Below, one piece after another: positions 11,099-21,782 of a DNA stretch of 64,000 bases (position 1 is the first letter of the stretch; each line of letters begins with the position of its first letter). The position numbers were made by a program, and so were the translations under genes. The notes under the pieces are model-generated. The model did not search any database and was not told where the DNA came from. It saw only the letters and a list, made by a program, of their open reading frames with translations. The stretch lies in assembly GCA_002150815.3 (NCBI GenBank), contig NDFF03000020.1:100690-164689 (forward strand), read 5' to 3'. The DNA comes from Grammothele lineata. Its lineage: Eukaryota; Basidiomycota; Agaricomycetes; Polyporales; Polyporaceae.

Positions 11099-11624
11099 AG
11101 GTGTTAGCGTTTGATAGAGCAGGTTTCCGCAAACGCGGACCGCCAGCAGCATTGAACTTTTCAGCGTTGGACCTCGGCGCTGCCTGCCTGTCATGATACA
11201 AGCGCCTATCGTCGGATGGTCGTCCGTCCGTCCAAATCTTCGTCTTCTCTCCATCAAGAACCATGGCTGAGCATGCTCATCCTCTTGCCCCTGTCTCATA
11301 TTGCTTCATGTGGCAGATGCCGTCTGTCTAGTTGCTGATCGTCAAAGGCGATCCTTCTCTCCATAGGGATCGAAGCGCGTCTGTTGATGTTGAAGCCGCC
11401 GCGGCGCCAGCCCGTGAGGCTTCACAACCAGCGTATCCTCAAGGCTCCAAGGCTCTTACAATACTTCTGGGATATAGCTTTCTTCACGACGGTGAGGTGT
11501 CCGAATCTCCTGCTTGCCTATTCTCAGCTGACAATCTCATGCGCTCCTCCGATTCTACCCTTCCCTCAGTACTCGGTTGGTGGGACAACGGCCACTGACA
11601 GCGTTCACCGGGAATCGAATACGC
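11099..11624. other. Cassette 1 spacer between BTB gene D and membrane-protein gene
   Basis: This spacer is homologous to the spacer of cassette 3. The stretch at 11231-11265, which contains tctccatcaagaaccatg, recurs on the minus strand at 35267-35233 with few changes, and a nearby agatgccgtctgt stretch has counterparts in both other spacers. It probably holds the 3' end of gene D and the promoter of the membrane-protein gene. A short upstream exon cannot be excluded. Confidence 0.6.
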
Positions 11625-13069
11625 ATGGAGGCTACGTCTTCAGGGGGGGTCGTCGGAGGGTTGACCACGGATCGTGCTGTATCCGTCCTACCACCTTCCT
11701 TGTTGTCTCTTACCCTCCCTCCACCGACGGCCTCTACGAGCCAGCCCCTAACCAGTACACCATTCTCTATCCCGATGCAGTTGGCACATCTAGACGCACC
11801 ACCTTCCGTCACTGGAACGTCGCTGACGACTGCGACCTTGACCACCATCGTAACAGTGACCCCCAGCCTTTCGCTCTCTACCACCCTTGAGACGAGTACA
11901 CGCCCGCCGCTTTCTTCTAGTGAGAGCAGTACAAGCCTAACGCTCTTTTCCACTGATGAAGGCAGCACACGCACATTCCTCCCTCCCAGTGATGCGAGCA
12001 GCACAACCTTGTCGCCGCCAGCCAGCTTGCCGCCATCGGTGTTCACTATCGTGACAGTGATCACTTCTACAATTCTCTTGACGCCGATCTCGACCAGCCC
12101 CCCATTACCAAATTCCACGGATATCCTCCAACCCTCCTCTAACACTAGTGATTCGACTTCTCTCTCCCCTACTTCTCTATCTTCATCTACCGACCTCCCA
12201 GCGCCCTCACATCGCTCACTCGCACACGCACAAATTGCCGGGATCGCGGTGGGTGCCGTCCTTGGCGTTGCGTTGTTCTTGCTGCTTTTGCGGTGCGGCA
12301 TCTTCGGTTCTGGCGTTCTGTGTGGCTTGGCGTACGGCAAGAGGAAGGATACACTGCGGGACGTCGCGTCGCCATTCTTATCTTCGACACACCTAACGAT
12401 GGTCTCTCGAGGTGAGTTTCAGCGATCCTCGACCTCTACATTGTCTCTTACTGCCTTGGGTTCGATCATGTTGCACGTATTCTGACGAGATGTCGTCACA
12501 CAGGGCCAGTTGATGCAACACCGCCGCGTGAGACTGCCTCAGCAAGCACAGGCAGTGGCGCCTCCCCGCCTCCCTCCACCACCTTCGCAACTCTCTCGCC
12601 GCCTAGGACCGACACAGCCTCACCGGACATTCGCTCTGGCATCACGCCTGTCCCTCTAGGGGCCGGACGTAAAACGCCGCATCCCGTTCACGTGCGAACG
12701 GCGGGCGGCGGCGGTCTTCCCATCTTCGCCGTCCCACCACCGTCTTACCATTCCTCCCCATCTGTCACCGGTCCATCTGTTCCCCAGTCCGAGCGGCCTC
12801 TACCACCCCTCCCTCAAATACCGAGCCCGCCTTCCCCGTCGAAAGTGAGGCGGTATCCGGCTCCGTCTAGGGGAAGCGGCCCGCCCGGGCCGCCCACTAG
12901 CGTCGGTCAGCCTCCTGTTCAAGTTTTGGCCTCCGATCGCGAGCCAAAGCTACCTCGGTCTCCCTACAGAGCAGAATACGTGCTCGACATCAGCGCGGCG
13001 TATAGGGCGCCTAGTATGGCGGGTAGGGTTGGAGAGTGTGATACTCTCCCTGCGTATCGGGAGAGTTGA
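11625..13069 (+). CDS. Single-pass membrane protein with PPxY/SH3-ligand tail (cassette 1)
   Basis: Two exons, 11625-12411 and 12504-13069, give 450 residues. The N-terminal 200 residues are Ser/Thr/Pro-rich, as in a heavily O-glycosylated stalk. A hydrophobic segment follows at about 204-222 (IAGIAVGAVLGVALFLLLL), then the conserved juxtamembrane GIFGSGVLCGLAYG. The tail is Pro/Ser-rich with PPPSY near 341-344 (a PPxY site for WW domains) and RPLPPLP near 360-366 (a class I SH3 ligand). No cleavable signal peptide is visible, so the membrane segment may act as a signal anchor. The start was chosen because the bases around it match those at the start of the 33493-34827 paralogue. No enzymatic domain is present; a sensor or scaffold role is inferred. 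Confidence 0.8.
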
Positions 13070-13084
13070 CTTGTCGCCATTGTG

Positions 13085-13615
13085 TGTCGACCTTCCTCCA
13101 TACAAAGACGCGTTAGCCGCAATCAGGATCGCAAAGGACTTCAAGCTAACCCAGGTCTACTTAAAGCGGGCGCTGTGGTCTTCAAGCGGACACTGCCCGA
13201 GCTCCTCGCGAAGGACGCGTTCCGGAAAGACCTACGCACCGGGAGCATCAAGATGCTCCCCAAAGACACCTGCCTCTCGTTCTACCGCGCGCAGCCGGAG
13301 CCCCAGCAATCCTGGCGCACGAACAATATAGAAATGGAAAGCCGCATTGGGGCCTGCTTCCGTGCGCGGGACGACGCTCGTAGCAAGGCGGCGTGGTGCG
13401 GCATGTTCGCCGACTTCGTGGTCGAGGAGACGCGCGACCCGCTGCGCACGATCGAGCGCGTCTAGGCCCGAATCCGCGAGCACGCCACGGGGGGAACATG
13501 CTCGTTCGTACCGAAGTGGTGTACGGAGTGCATGGCGGGGCGGTCGGGGGCGCGGGAGAAGGCACGTGAGGAGTGGTGGGCCAAGCTGGACAAGTGGCTT
13601 CCCCGTGCGCTCTGA
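13085..13615 (+). pseudogene. Broken five-exon-type BTB C-terminal half
   Basis: This begins 15 bases after the stop of the membrane-protein gene. It reads PPYKDALAAIRIAKDFKLT, then shifts frame to LPELLAKDAFRKDLRTG, continues through AWCGMFADFVVEETRDPLR to a stop at 13463-13465, and resumes in frame with ARIREHATGG, KWCTECMAG and EWWAKLDKWLPRAL to 13615. It matches BTB genes B and G. The BTB domain itself is missing, and there is at least one frameshift and one stop, so it is a pseudogene. Confidence 0.85.
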
Positions 13616-14047
13616 AGGTGCGAGCGAAGAATCATGTTGTAACTTAACACTCGGTACGAGTCGCCATCCAGCGGCGTATTGTCATGTTAGGCGTTTTCCA
13701 TTATACGTCGAGAACAAGTGGGTGCTGAGACGGACCAGAAGAAACAGGGAGATGGGAAATACGGTGAACTTCGCGCGATCAACGAGCCGGAGCGGAGTCA
13801 GATAGACGAGGACGCCGCCAGCCTCAGACGCGATGTTTGTGAAAGCTTGCCAATGGTGTTTGGCGCAACTATATTGTATTGCAGCTCGGCTCTTTCAGAT
13901 TTCTATTTGAACCCACCATCGCTGAGCTGGCGATTTGGGCCTCTCGAGCGCAGTTCTGTCTCATCACTGCAACTGGTCCAGTCCCCCGTGCAATCTTCCA
14001 CTCTTCACTGCTAGACTCGCGGATGCCGCCTGACCTACCAGTTCGTG
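13616..14047. other. Intergenic region before BTB gene G
   Basis: About 430 bases with no recognised gene or repeat. It should hold the promoter of BTB gene G. Confidence 0.4.
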
Positions 14048-15616
14048 ATGACTGAGCCACTTGATGCAATATTTGGCATAACGCTGGATCAGGCATCGAT
14101 TCCAAGTCGTAAACGCCCTCGCTCAGATGATGTCCCGACGTTCCAGCAATTGGATCAAGCGTCCATGCAAGATGATTCATCTGCGGATGAAGCTCTCTCT
14201 CAAGGACTCTCGAAACAGGTGAGTGAATACCATGTCTAGCGCACGGTTAGCGACACTTCGTATGCTTGCTCAGCCCGCGCCCCTTCCCGTGTTGACCCCA
14301 CCGACTATACTAGAGCGCGAACAAAGTCGTGGTAGATGACACTGCCTCGTTTTTCCCGGCAGGCCCTCGTATAAAGCGGGTGAGAACGTCGATCTTTTCG
14401 TTGGACGTGCAATCTAAGGGGCAACCCAAGGTGGTCAGTCCAAAGTAAGTTACACGATGCATTCCTTCCGTACTCCTCTCCAACATCATTGTCTAGGGCA
14501 CTTTCTTCCAAACACTCAAACGTCCAACGTCCGCTTGGCGATACTGTGCCAGGAGGTCGCAGTTTGGCAGCCTCGACTTCCGCAGAGGCGGCCCCTAGTC
14601 CGCCTATAACCCGGTCGACGACCCTTTGGTATGATGACGGAAACGTCGTAGTTCGCGTTCAAAATACCCACTTTCGCCTTCACCTGTCTCGCCTGGTGCG
14701 ATACTGTGCGTACTTCAAGAATAAGGACAGGGAAGCGAAAGTGAGTGCGCGGCGGTAATACGTTTTGTACGTTAGCCTGACCTCTAGGGAACAGGAGAAT
14801 GTCGATGGCTGCCCGCTCGTGGAGGCTCCAGCTGGCCTATCTTCTTCAGATTTTACGCTGCTCCTAGAATTCCTCGAAACGCCAATGTGAGTGGTGTCCG
14901 CGGGCGCTATAGCGAACCGTAGCTCACTATTGAGGGATAGGTCGCCTCATATGGACGTCATGTCCCACAGCGTCGTCTACAGATACTTGCGCGCATCCAC
15001 AATGCTCTCCTGCTCCGTCGTCAGTGACGCGGCACGGGCAGAGTTCTGCAAGCGATGGTCCTCAGCGTCGCCTCCCACTTGGTCAGACAATCCTCCTCCC
15101 TACAAAGACACGCTGGACGCGGTCAAAGCCGCGAAGGAGTTCGAGCTAACCGGGACCTTCAAGCGGGTGCTGTACGAGCTCCTCGCGACGGACGCGTTCT
15201 GGAGGGACGTACGTGCAGGAAAATCCAGACCACTCCCCAGGAACATCTGCTTAGAACTCTATTCCGCCCGCGCGGAGCTCCAGCAGTCCTGGCGCACGCT
15301 CGTCTTGACACCGCCGCAGGACCCTGGTGGAGCCAAAGGCTGCGTTATGTCCTGCCTCCGTGAGCTAAGAGACGCGCCCGCTGTGAAGGCCGCGTGGTGC
15401 GGCCATTTCTCCGACCTCGTCGCCGAGGAGACACGCGACCCGTTACGCATGATCGAGAACGTTCAGGCCCGGATCCGCGAGCACTCCACCGAGGGTAATC
15501 GCTCGTCCCCACTGAAGTGGTGTGTCGGGTGCGCGGAGGAGCGCGTCGGGGCGTGGGAGAAGGCGCGGGAGGAGTGGTGGGGGAAGCTGGATAAGTGGCT
15601 TCCGCGTGAGCTGTAG
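14048..15616 (+). CDS. BTB domain protein G (five-exon type)
   Basis: Exons 14048-14218, 14314-14444, 14497-14740, 14795-14886 and 14941-15616 encode 437 residues. Exon 4 is 92 bases, identical in length to that of BTB gene B, and all junction phases agree with gene B. The N terminus has a basic patch (SRKRPRSDD). The BTB core begins near residue 145 with LWYDDGNVVVRVQ and LHLSRLVRYCAYFK. The exon before the last ends LETPM with the Met codon split. The C-terminal half has LYELLATDAFWRD, VKAAWCGHFSDL, KWCVGCAEERVGAWEK and EWWGKLDKWLPREL. The first CxxC of the Cys module is replaced by a single Cys (VMSCLRELR). It is the last intact member of the plus-strand array. Confidence 0.85.
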
Positions 15617-17561
15617 GCGTGCAGGCCCACAACGTCGGACCTCACCAACTATTGCTTCATGTAATGCGGTAGCGCACGTACAATTCACAGATCAGATGCT
15701 TCTTCACGATGCTCTATTTCAATGCGGGCCATTACATTTCTTCGATCTTGAAATGAAATAACATCTCGACGTGCGCTCAGCTGCGGCGTGCGATTGCGAC
15801 TGCACGGCTATGAAAAGCCCTGCCGAAGACTCGAAACGTCAGCTCAGATACGCGCGACGCAACATCCACACTCACCCTCACATTCAGAGCGCACTCAAAG
15901 GCATGTCGCAATTTCCGGTGGCAAGCGCTCCAGTGTATCGCTACCCGTTGCAAGGCATTTCGAGTGTTCTGGGAGAGGTTGATATTGTCACAATCGATTT
16001 CCGGTGTCGACAGAACGGCAGCTATGACTCTATGGTCCTGAGATCTATGCGCGGGATTTGTCTGCTTCAATACTTGAGTGAACAAAACAACTACAAAAGG
16101 GCACACACTGGACTATATAACCGCAGACAAAGAGCACAGTTTGGATATGTGCGCTGGACCATAACGGGATCTGGAAGTGGCCGCCACGATAGATCGAAGA
16201 CTACTCGTCATATTGCGCTTCGGTCGGACGGGATTCACACAGCGGAGTGGAAGCAGAACGCGTAGATGATACATAGACTAGGGATACTTCTCTGCAGTAT
16301 ACAATTCATGATATAGCGCCGTCGCACGGTTCCTCGATCGGCATCACCCTAAGATTGGCCCAGGGCACTTTCGACTACATCACATGACTAAGTTCTGTCA
16401 CGCTGGCGTCCATTTGGCGGGGAAGAATTGAGGAAGAAACCTTCAAAAACTATCTCCTCCACAGTCAGAGTAGATATCGAAAAACGAGCACGGATGATCT
16501 GTAGTATGAGCTGCATTCTTCAATTCATCCGTGCTCGATTTCGGATACAGCTTCAAGTGCCGAAGGAGATACACTCGCAAGGGCGGCCGTGAACGGGCGT
16601 TTAAGCTCTTATCTGGCCTGGGAAAGCCCGAGTTTCAGTTGTTTTCTCGCGCTTAGGCCACGAGCGCAAGGCATGCTAGGCTCGAGTCTCGAATATCGCG
16701 ACCACGAGCACCCCGCTGCTCTTGGTCAGTCGCATGTGTCGCAGCGTTGAATGATGTATGGCATAGTGCTATCTTCATTGGAATGACCAACTTACCCGTC
16801 CCAGCCTGATCCAACTCGAGATTCTAGTGAGTACGAGTCTGGCGCGCTCCGAATCCGAAGTCGATAATCTCAGTTGCTCGCGCGCGAGACAGGACTCTCC
16901 GCCCAGATTGCGCTCGATCAGCCATACGATGTCTACTCTTCCTATGCTCGAATCGGCGCCCGAGGCTGCGCTTCGGTATTCTGTACATGCATGGATCGTT
17001 CTGAGGTGACTCGAAGAAACGTGACTAGCAAAGGCTTGCGCCTCTTCACCCCAGCCTCGTTGATAGTCAAGGCACGCTCAGAGCTTGCCGCGCATAGCTA
17101 TCAGTCGCTCCCCACGCTACACGACCTTGACGTTGGTGCGGTCGCGCGGCGGTCGCGCGCGAGAGTCGCCTCCTCAGACCGAGTCTCATGTCTGTGGGCA
17201 ACCTGGAGATCGACTACATCGGGGCCTCGCGCCACCTTGCGGCCCTGCCAGGTGTTCACCTGAGCATTATGCCACTGATTCGTCAAGGGCGCACAGCGTG
17301 TGCTACAGGCTTACAGCTAGACTCGGGGCGCGAAGGACAGTGGTGTCAGCGGCCGAAACCTTTGGCGGCGAGAGGTTATGCAAGGCTCAGCCACTGCGGT
17401 CGAAGTTATCAGGTCATAAATCAGTCGGTCCGAGCCGGAGCGCGCAATTCACGTGATCGTCACGCTGTGACTATAGTAGTCGAAAGTGCTCTGGGCCAAT
17501 CTTAACAGTCCGGCATCAGGATTCACCTCTACACTACGCGCAGACAGAACTCACCGCGGGC
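15617..17561. other. Intergenic 1.9 kb between BTB gene G and EthD-like gene
   Basis: No supported gene. Open frames at 15771-16265 and 16874-17263 show no domain and no strong codon bias. An imperfect inverted repeat at 16475-16547 is listed separately. Confidence 0.4.
16475..16547. repeat. Imperfect inverted repeat, 23-base arms
   Basis: The arms at 16475-16497 and 16525-16547 pair at 20 of 23 positions around a 27-base loop. The core cgagcacggatga pairs perfectly over 13 bases. A transcript from either strand would fold into a strong hairpin. Possible explanations are a terminator-like element, a small-RNA precursor or a transposon remnant. Confidence 0.75.
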
Positions 17562-18266
17562 CTACTCCCTCGTCCACGTCCTCATCAGCTTGAACGCCCT
17601 CATTTCAATGTCCGTCGCCGAGCCAAGCACACGCTGTGCCCACGGCGTCGAGATGGTGGCCTTGAACGCGTCCGTGTCCCTGAAACCCTCATCCGTCCAC
17701 TCATGCAGCGCAAGGTACTTCGCAGGCTTCCCCGCCTTCGCCTTCAACCCCTCGTCCGCCCCCAGCGCACCAGAGTCCGCGAGCACGTACCGCGTGGTAC
17801 GCACCCACTCGGGCAGCGCCGAGAACAGCACGACGTGCTCCTCGTCGTACCACTTGTTGAACTCCGCCTCCAGCTCCGGCGGCACGTTCGCGGAGAGGAG
17901 CGTGAGGTACGTGCCTGGCTTCGCGGGGTCGTACGCGGCCCCGGCTTTAGGGGGCACGGCGACGGGGAGGGCGGTGTAGATGCGGCGGCCGATGAGCGCA
18001 GCGCGGGCGAAGATGTCTTTCTCGCGCTCGGAGCGGGTGTCGACGAGAGTCGAGTAGGGGGGCTGGTTGACGGCGTCGGGGTCGGTGAGGTCGTAGAGGG
18101 CAGCGTAGCTGGGGGTCTGTCCGTCTGTAGCGACCCAGCGGGACCAGGAGAGGAAGGAGGGGATGGGGACGCGGAGGGGGATATGCTCGTTGTCGTACCA
18201 GTCGTTGAACTCGTCGTGAGAGAAGGCGGGGCCGGGCTCGCTGAGGACGAGGAGGAGGCCGGGCAT
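17562..18266 (-). CDS. EthD-like dimeric alpha-beta barrel protein (copy 1)
   Basis: A single exon of 234 residues from MPGLLLVLSEPGP. Two repeats of a ferredoxin-like fold are suggested by the paired motifs DWYDNEHIPLRVPIP (first half) and KWYDEEHVVLFSALPEW (second half), each followed by a strand motif (AALYDL, LALHEW). The frame is open to another ATG at 18413, which would add 49 residues resembling a mitochondrial presequence (VFARRAHISTPSRR). However, a TATA-like element at 18342-18350 lies inside that extension, 77 bases before the inner ATG, and the same spacing is kept in the second copy, so I chose the inner start. The second copy at 38053-38787 differs at about 16 of 234 residues. 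The reaction is unknown. Confidence 0.75.
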   Translation of the reverse strand: MPGLLLVLSEPGPAFSHDEFNDWYDNEHIPLRVPIPSFLSWSRWVATDGQTPSYAALYDLTDPDAVNQPPYSTLVDTRSEREKDIFARAALIGRRIYTALPVAVPPKAGAAYDPAKPGTYLTLLSANVPPELEAEFNKWYDEEHVVLFSALPEWVRTTRYVLADSGALGADEGLKAKAGKPAKYLALHEWTDEGFRDTDAFKATISTPWAQRVLGSATDIEMRAFKLMRTWTRE

Positions 18267-18341
18267 TGTGAGTGGGTGTTGGATGCGAAGGCCGGCGATG
18301 GATGGATGGGCGAGTGTGCTTTGGCACCGACGCGATGGGGT

Positions 18342-18350
18342 AGATATATG
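18342..18350 (-). promoter_or_regulatory. TATA-like element of EthD-like copy 1
   Basis: On the minus strand it reads catatatct, about 77 bases before the chosen ATG. The second copy has tatatct at the same distance (37971-37977). Conservation of place supports a core promoter element, although the bases could instead encode part of an N-terminal extension. Confidence 0.5.
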
Positions 18351-18479
18351 CGCGCGACGGGCGAAGACTGTACGGCAGGGAGGTGAACGAGGGAGACGGG
18401 AGAGAAGGAGCATAAGCTGGGGTCGAAAAGCCCGGCCGGAGAGTTTGTAAGGCTCGAAAGAGACTCACAGGCTGAGCGC

Positions 18480-19194
18480 GACCAAGCAGCGATTAGACAT
18501 CGCGCAGAATGGCCCCGGTAGCCAATCCAAAGACGTCATCCCACCGGAAGGCCGCGTTCCGGCTGTCACCTCGCCCGTCCCTCCGGCGCGACTAGGCTTC
18601 CAAGAACACATCTGTGATACATCCTTTTGCGAGCCTCCGCTGTCCTGGAGTGCCAACACCGACGGTCAGCGACGTCGACGGTGCGTCATGCTGGTCTTGG
18701 GCAATTTTGAGGTTGTGGGTGCCGGAGCTGGGCGCGCCAAACGAGGCCGTGTGCCTAGGGATCCTCGTGGGCTAGTGGGCGTCGGAACGGTCCCGTTGTG
18801 CAGCCCGCCATGTGAGTGGAGCTTGCATCGACATTGCCCGTGCGGTCTAAGGAGATGGGTGAGGTAGGAGAGGACGGGGCCGGATAGCAAGCGCTGAGCA
18901 GCGCTGAGAGGCGCGCCGCGCTGGCGGCCAACCACCGTGCTGAGAACATGCCTCGATATCCGGTACGGATTCGTCTTCCCCATTTGAACCCAGACTCTGA
19001 GCGACGACAACATTATACTATCCGTACACAGCCTATCACCCCCGTCTACCTATGTGCATATAATACAGTGTAATGCCCGAACGCGCGGGTATCTACCGGT
19101 ACCTCGACCGTCCGCTCGCAGACGTCTAGAACACAACATAACTTATCCTCAATAACTCGCTGCCCCCCTAGCACCCGGCAGCCGCCCCTGAAGC
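18480..19194. other. Spacer between protease and EthD-like gene, duplicated at 37.5-37.9 kb
   Basis: No gene is seen. Read on the minus strand, several blocks match the plus strand between the protease relic and the second EthD-like gene: cactagcccacgagga, gcccaagaccagcat, cttccggtgggatgacgtct and gcgcgatgtctaatc. This shows that the spacer was part of the segmental duplication. Confidence 0.75.
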
Positions 19195-21782
19195 TCATCT
19201 CGGGCCTGCCTGAGGCCTTGGGGAGTCGTCGAAGGGCCGATAGAGCCCGCTCGCGGGCGACGGTCCGTCCGACTCAGCTTCGTACTGCGTCGCGCACAGC
19301 AGGACGCTCTCCTCGCCTCCTGCTTCCGCCTTTCTCTCCACACCCACCCCTGTATCTTCCGCATCTCGCCGCCACGTACCAAGGTGCTGCCCATCCTCGA
19401 CGTCCTCCAAGCTCAAGCCCAAGCTCAGGCTTGCAGAAGATGAGGAAGAAGAAGAAGGGTAGGTGTACGCGCGCACGAGCGGGCGGTACCCCGCGCGCTT
19501 CGCAGCTGCCCTGTGTCTGAGACGCAAAGCGAGCGCGAGCGCAGCAGCCAGGAGCGCGAGCGCGAGGAGCAGGCCCGCGAGGACGCCGAGGACGACGATA
19601 GGGGCTCTACCGGTCCATCCCCCAGGGGAGGTCGAGTCGAGGGACTGAACCCGAAGCGCATCTCCCGCGTCTTCGGGCACAGGCGACCCCAGCGGCGGCG
19701 CCGGCCACATCGAGTGCGTCGGCATCCCCTGTGTCAGCCCCTGCCCCATCCCCACCCCCGTAGGCGCGGCGGTGAGCTCCGCCCCGGCCCACACCGCAGG
19801 CCCGGTATAGAGCGGAAGCGCGGTGGGCGGGAGGCGGAGTGGCGAGTCGGCTGTGCGGGTGGCTTGGAAGTCGAGCTCGAAGGCGAGGACGCGGGAGAGG
19901 AGGAGGGTGGGGGTGAGGTGCCATTCGGTTGAGGGGTCGATTATCTGCGAGCGTGGGAGGCATGTGAGATGTGAGAGGGGGAGGAGGAGAGGGGAGGGGA
20001 GTGGAGGGGAGGGAGACGTACGGATTGGAGTTGGATGTAAGGCTTGTCCGAGGGCGAGCTCGTGTCTCCGTACCCCCACAGGGAATATACGTTCCTGAGG
20101 AACGTGTCCCCGATCAACCAATCTGCCCGCACACATTTCTCCATTCAGCACACCTCATCCCCCACACACAAAAGCGACAGGAGGGAACCCACCGCGTTGG
20201 AAGTTCTCCCCCCCAATAAACGAGCTCAAGCACACGAACTCGCCATCGTCGAGCACCACGACCCTATGGACGTCCGCAGGCCGGATCGGGTACGCGACGC
20301 CCCCGAAGACGAAGGAGACGTTCATCGCGGTGTCGCACGGGAGGCCGTAGAGGACGTCGCCGTCGTCGACGATGCGGATCGCGCCGGGGATGGAGGCGAA
20401 GAGCTCGTCGACGTACCAGTTCGGGCCGCGGACTGCGTGCGTTTGCTGTCAGCTTAGTCCCATCCTCGTATGCAGACAAACAGGACGCACTGAACGAAGT
20501 CCCAGTATCGAACGTCGCGACGGTGCTCCCCTCGGGTATGTTCGCCCCGGTCCAGTTCGCGACAGCCTCCGAATTATTGGAGTGGCCGGAGAGGAAGCGG
20601 CCGTTGACGTACATCCCGTCCATGACGGTCGTCCATTCCCCGGGCATGATGCTCTTGAGTCGGGGCGCGTTGAGGATCGCGGTCGAGTTTGCGAGCACTT
20701 CGGCTATGGAGGCGAGAGTGTCGTGTTAGTGATCGTACGGAAATACGGAAGCAAGCATAGAGCGGGGGACGCACAGATGGTCAGCAGCCCACCGTCTTGG
20801 TACCCGATCTCTGAGCGGGAGGGTCGCCAGGTAGAGTACGCTGGCAGCTCCGGCTCGTGCGCAAACAGCTGTCTCAGACGTAAGCACTGAAGGAGCACGG
20901 ACGAGAGATGCTTCTGAGACTGACGTTGTACATGACGGGTACTCCGTTCTCCTCCCACTCGGTATCCTTGAGGTGCGCGTAGATGCTCGACGCGAGCGCT
21001 CTATGAATGATCGTTGTGGTTACTCTCAGCCCCAACGAAACTCGCGCGAAGGAGACGGAGACGCACCCTCCCATACCCAACACGCCATTCGAGTACTCGG
21101 GGCTGGAGGTGCCCGTGGCTGCGCCATATGCGAGCGCTGAACAGAAATAGGTAGCAGGCGTCCGTCAGCACAGGTGCGAAACGGGGCGCACACAGTCGGG
21201 CCGAGAAGCAGAGACGCACTGATAGCTTGGTTCTTGACCGTGAACGGGCCAAAGGTGATGTCTGCGAGGACGATGGGCCCCGAGGACGAGGAGCCGTCGC
21301 TGTTTCAATAAACGTCAGACTAGATGCGGCAACGGCGAGAAAGAGGACAGGAGACGTACACGTATACTGTGGACGAGTTCAGCCCAGTCTCGAACACGCC
21401 CGGGGGCGCAGCACCGCCAATGGACAGAGGGTCTATCCAGGTGTCCGCGCTCCCTGTGTCGAGCAACACCTACGAGTGCGACAGTGAGAAGGATGGCGGT
21501 ACGAAACAGCGCACATTGACGGACCTGGTACGCGACCCCGTTGACGGTGATCGTGCCTGTGTATACTTGGTCTTCTGCATGTGTGAACCCGAAGCTGGGT
21601 GCGGTTTCGGAGGAGGCGTGGACGACGGAGACGGGGCGGCTGCTGGATGGTGTTGGCGCTCTGCGCTCGAGATGTGCGGGTGAACGCGCGAGAGAATGGC
21701 TAGGGAGCGCGAGGGATAGTGCTGGGGCGATGTATGCGAAGACGAGGGAGAGTGCAAGGAATGATAGTGAGCTTGAAAGCAT
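19195..21782 (-). CDS. Membrane-anchored pepsin-type aspartic protease
   Basis: Ten exons (21782-21525, 21469-21360, 21299-21220, 21136-21067, 21000-20925, 20868-20775, 20703-20491, 20432-20193, 20122-20022, 19944-19195) join in phase to 663 residues. A signal peptide (LSFLALSLVFAYIAPALSLA) and a propeptide-like region lead to the first catalytic motif LLDTGSADTWID near residue 88. YVDGSS, VLGMGG and the second motif ATFDTGTSF follow, then DWLIGDTFLRNVYSLWG. This is the standard A1 bilobed layout. Unlike secreted pepsins, it continues into a Pro-rich linker, a membrane segment (IVVLGVLAGLLLALALLAAA) and a cytoplasmic tail containing LLCATQYEAESDGPSPASG. It should cleave proteins at the cell surface or in the secretory route. 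A copy of only its last part lies at 37227-37372. Confidence 0.88.

Noticed and set aside
15771..16265. 164-codon open frame in the 15.6-17.5 kb gap
   Set aside because: No domain, poor codon bias, no homologous region among the duplicated blocks.
17703..18386. 227-codon plus-strand frame over the EthD-like gene
   Set aside because: Antisense shadow; Gly/Val/Glu-rich text is what the reverse of a GC-rich gene gives. A similar shadow exists over copy 2.
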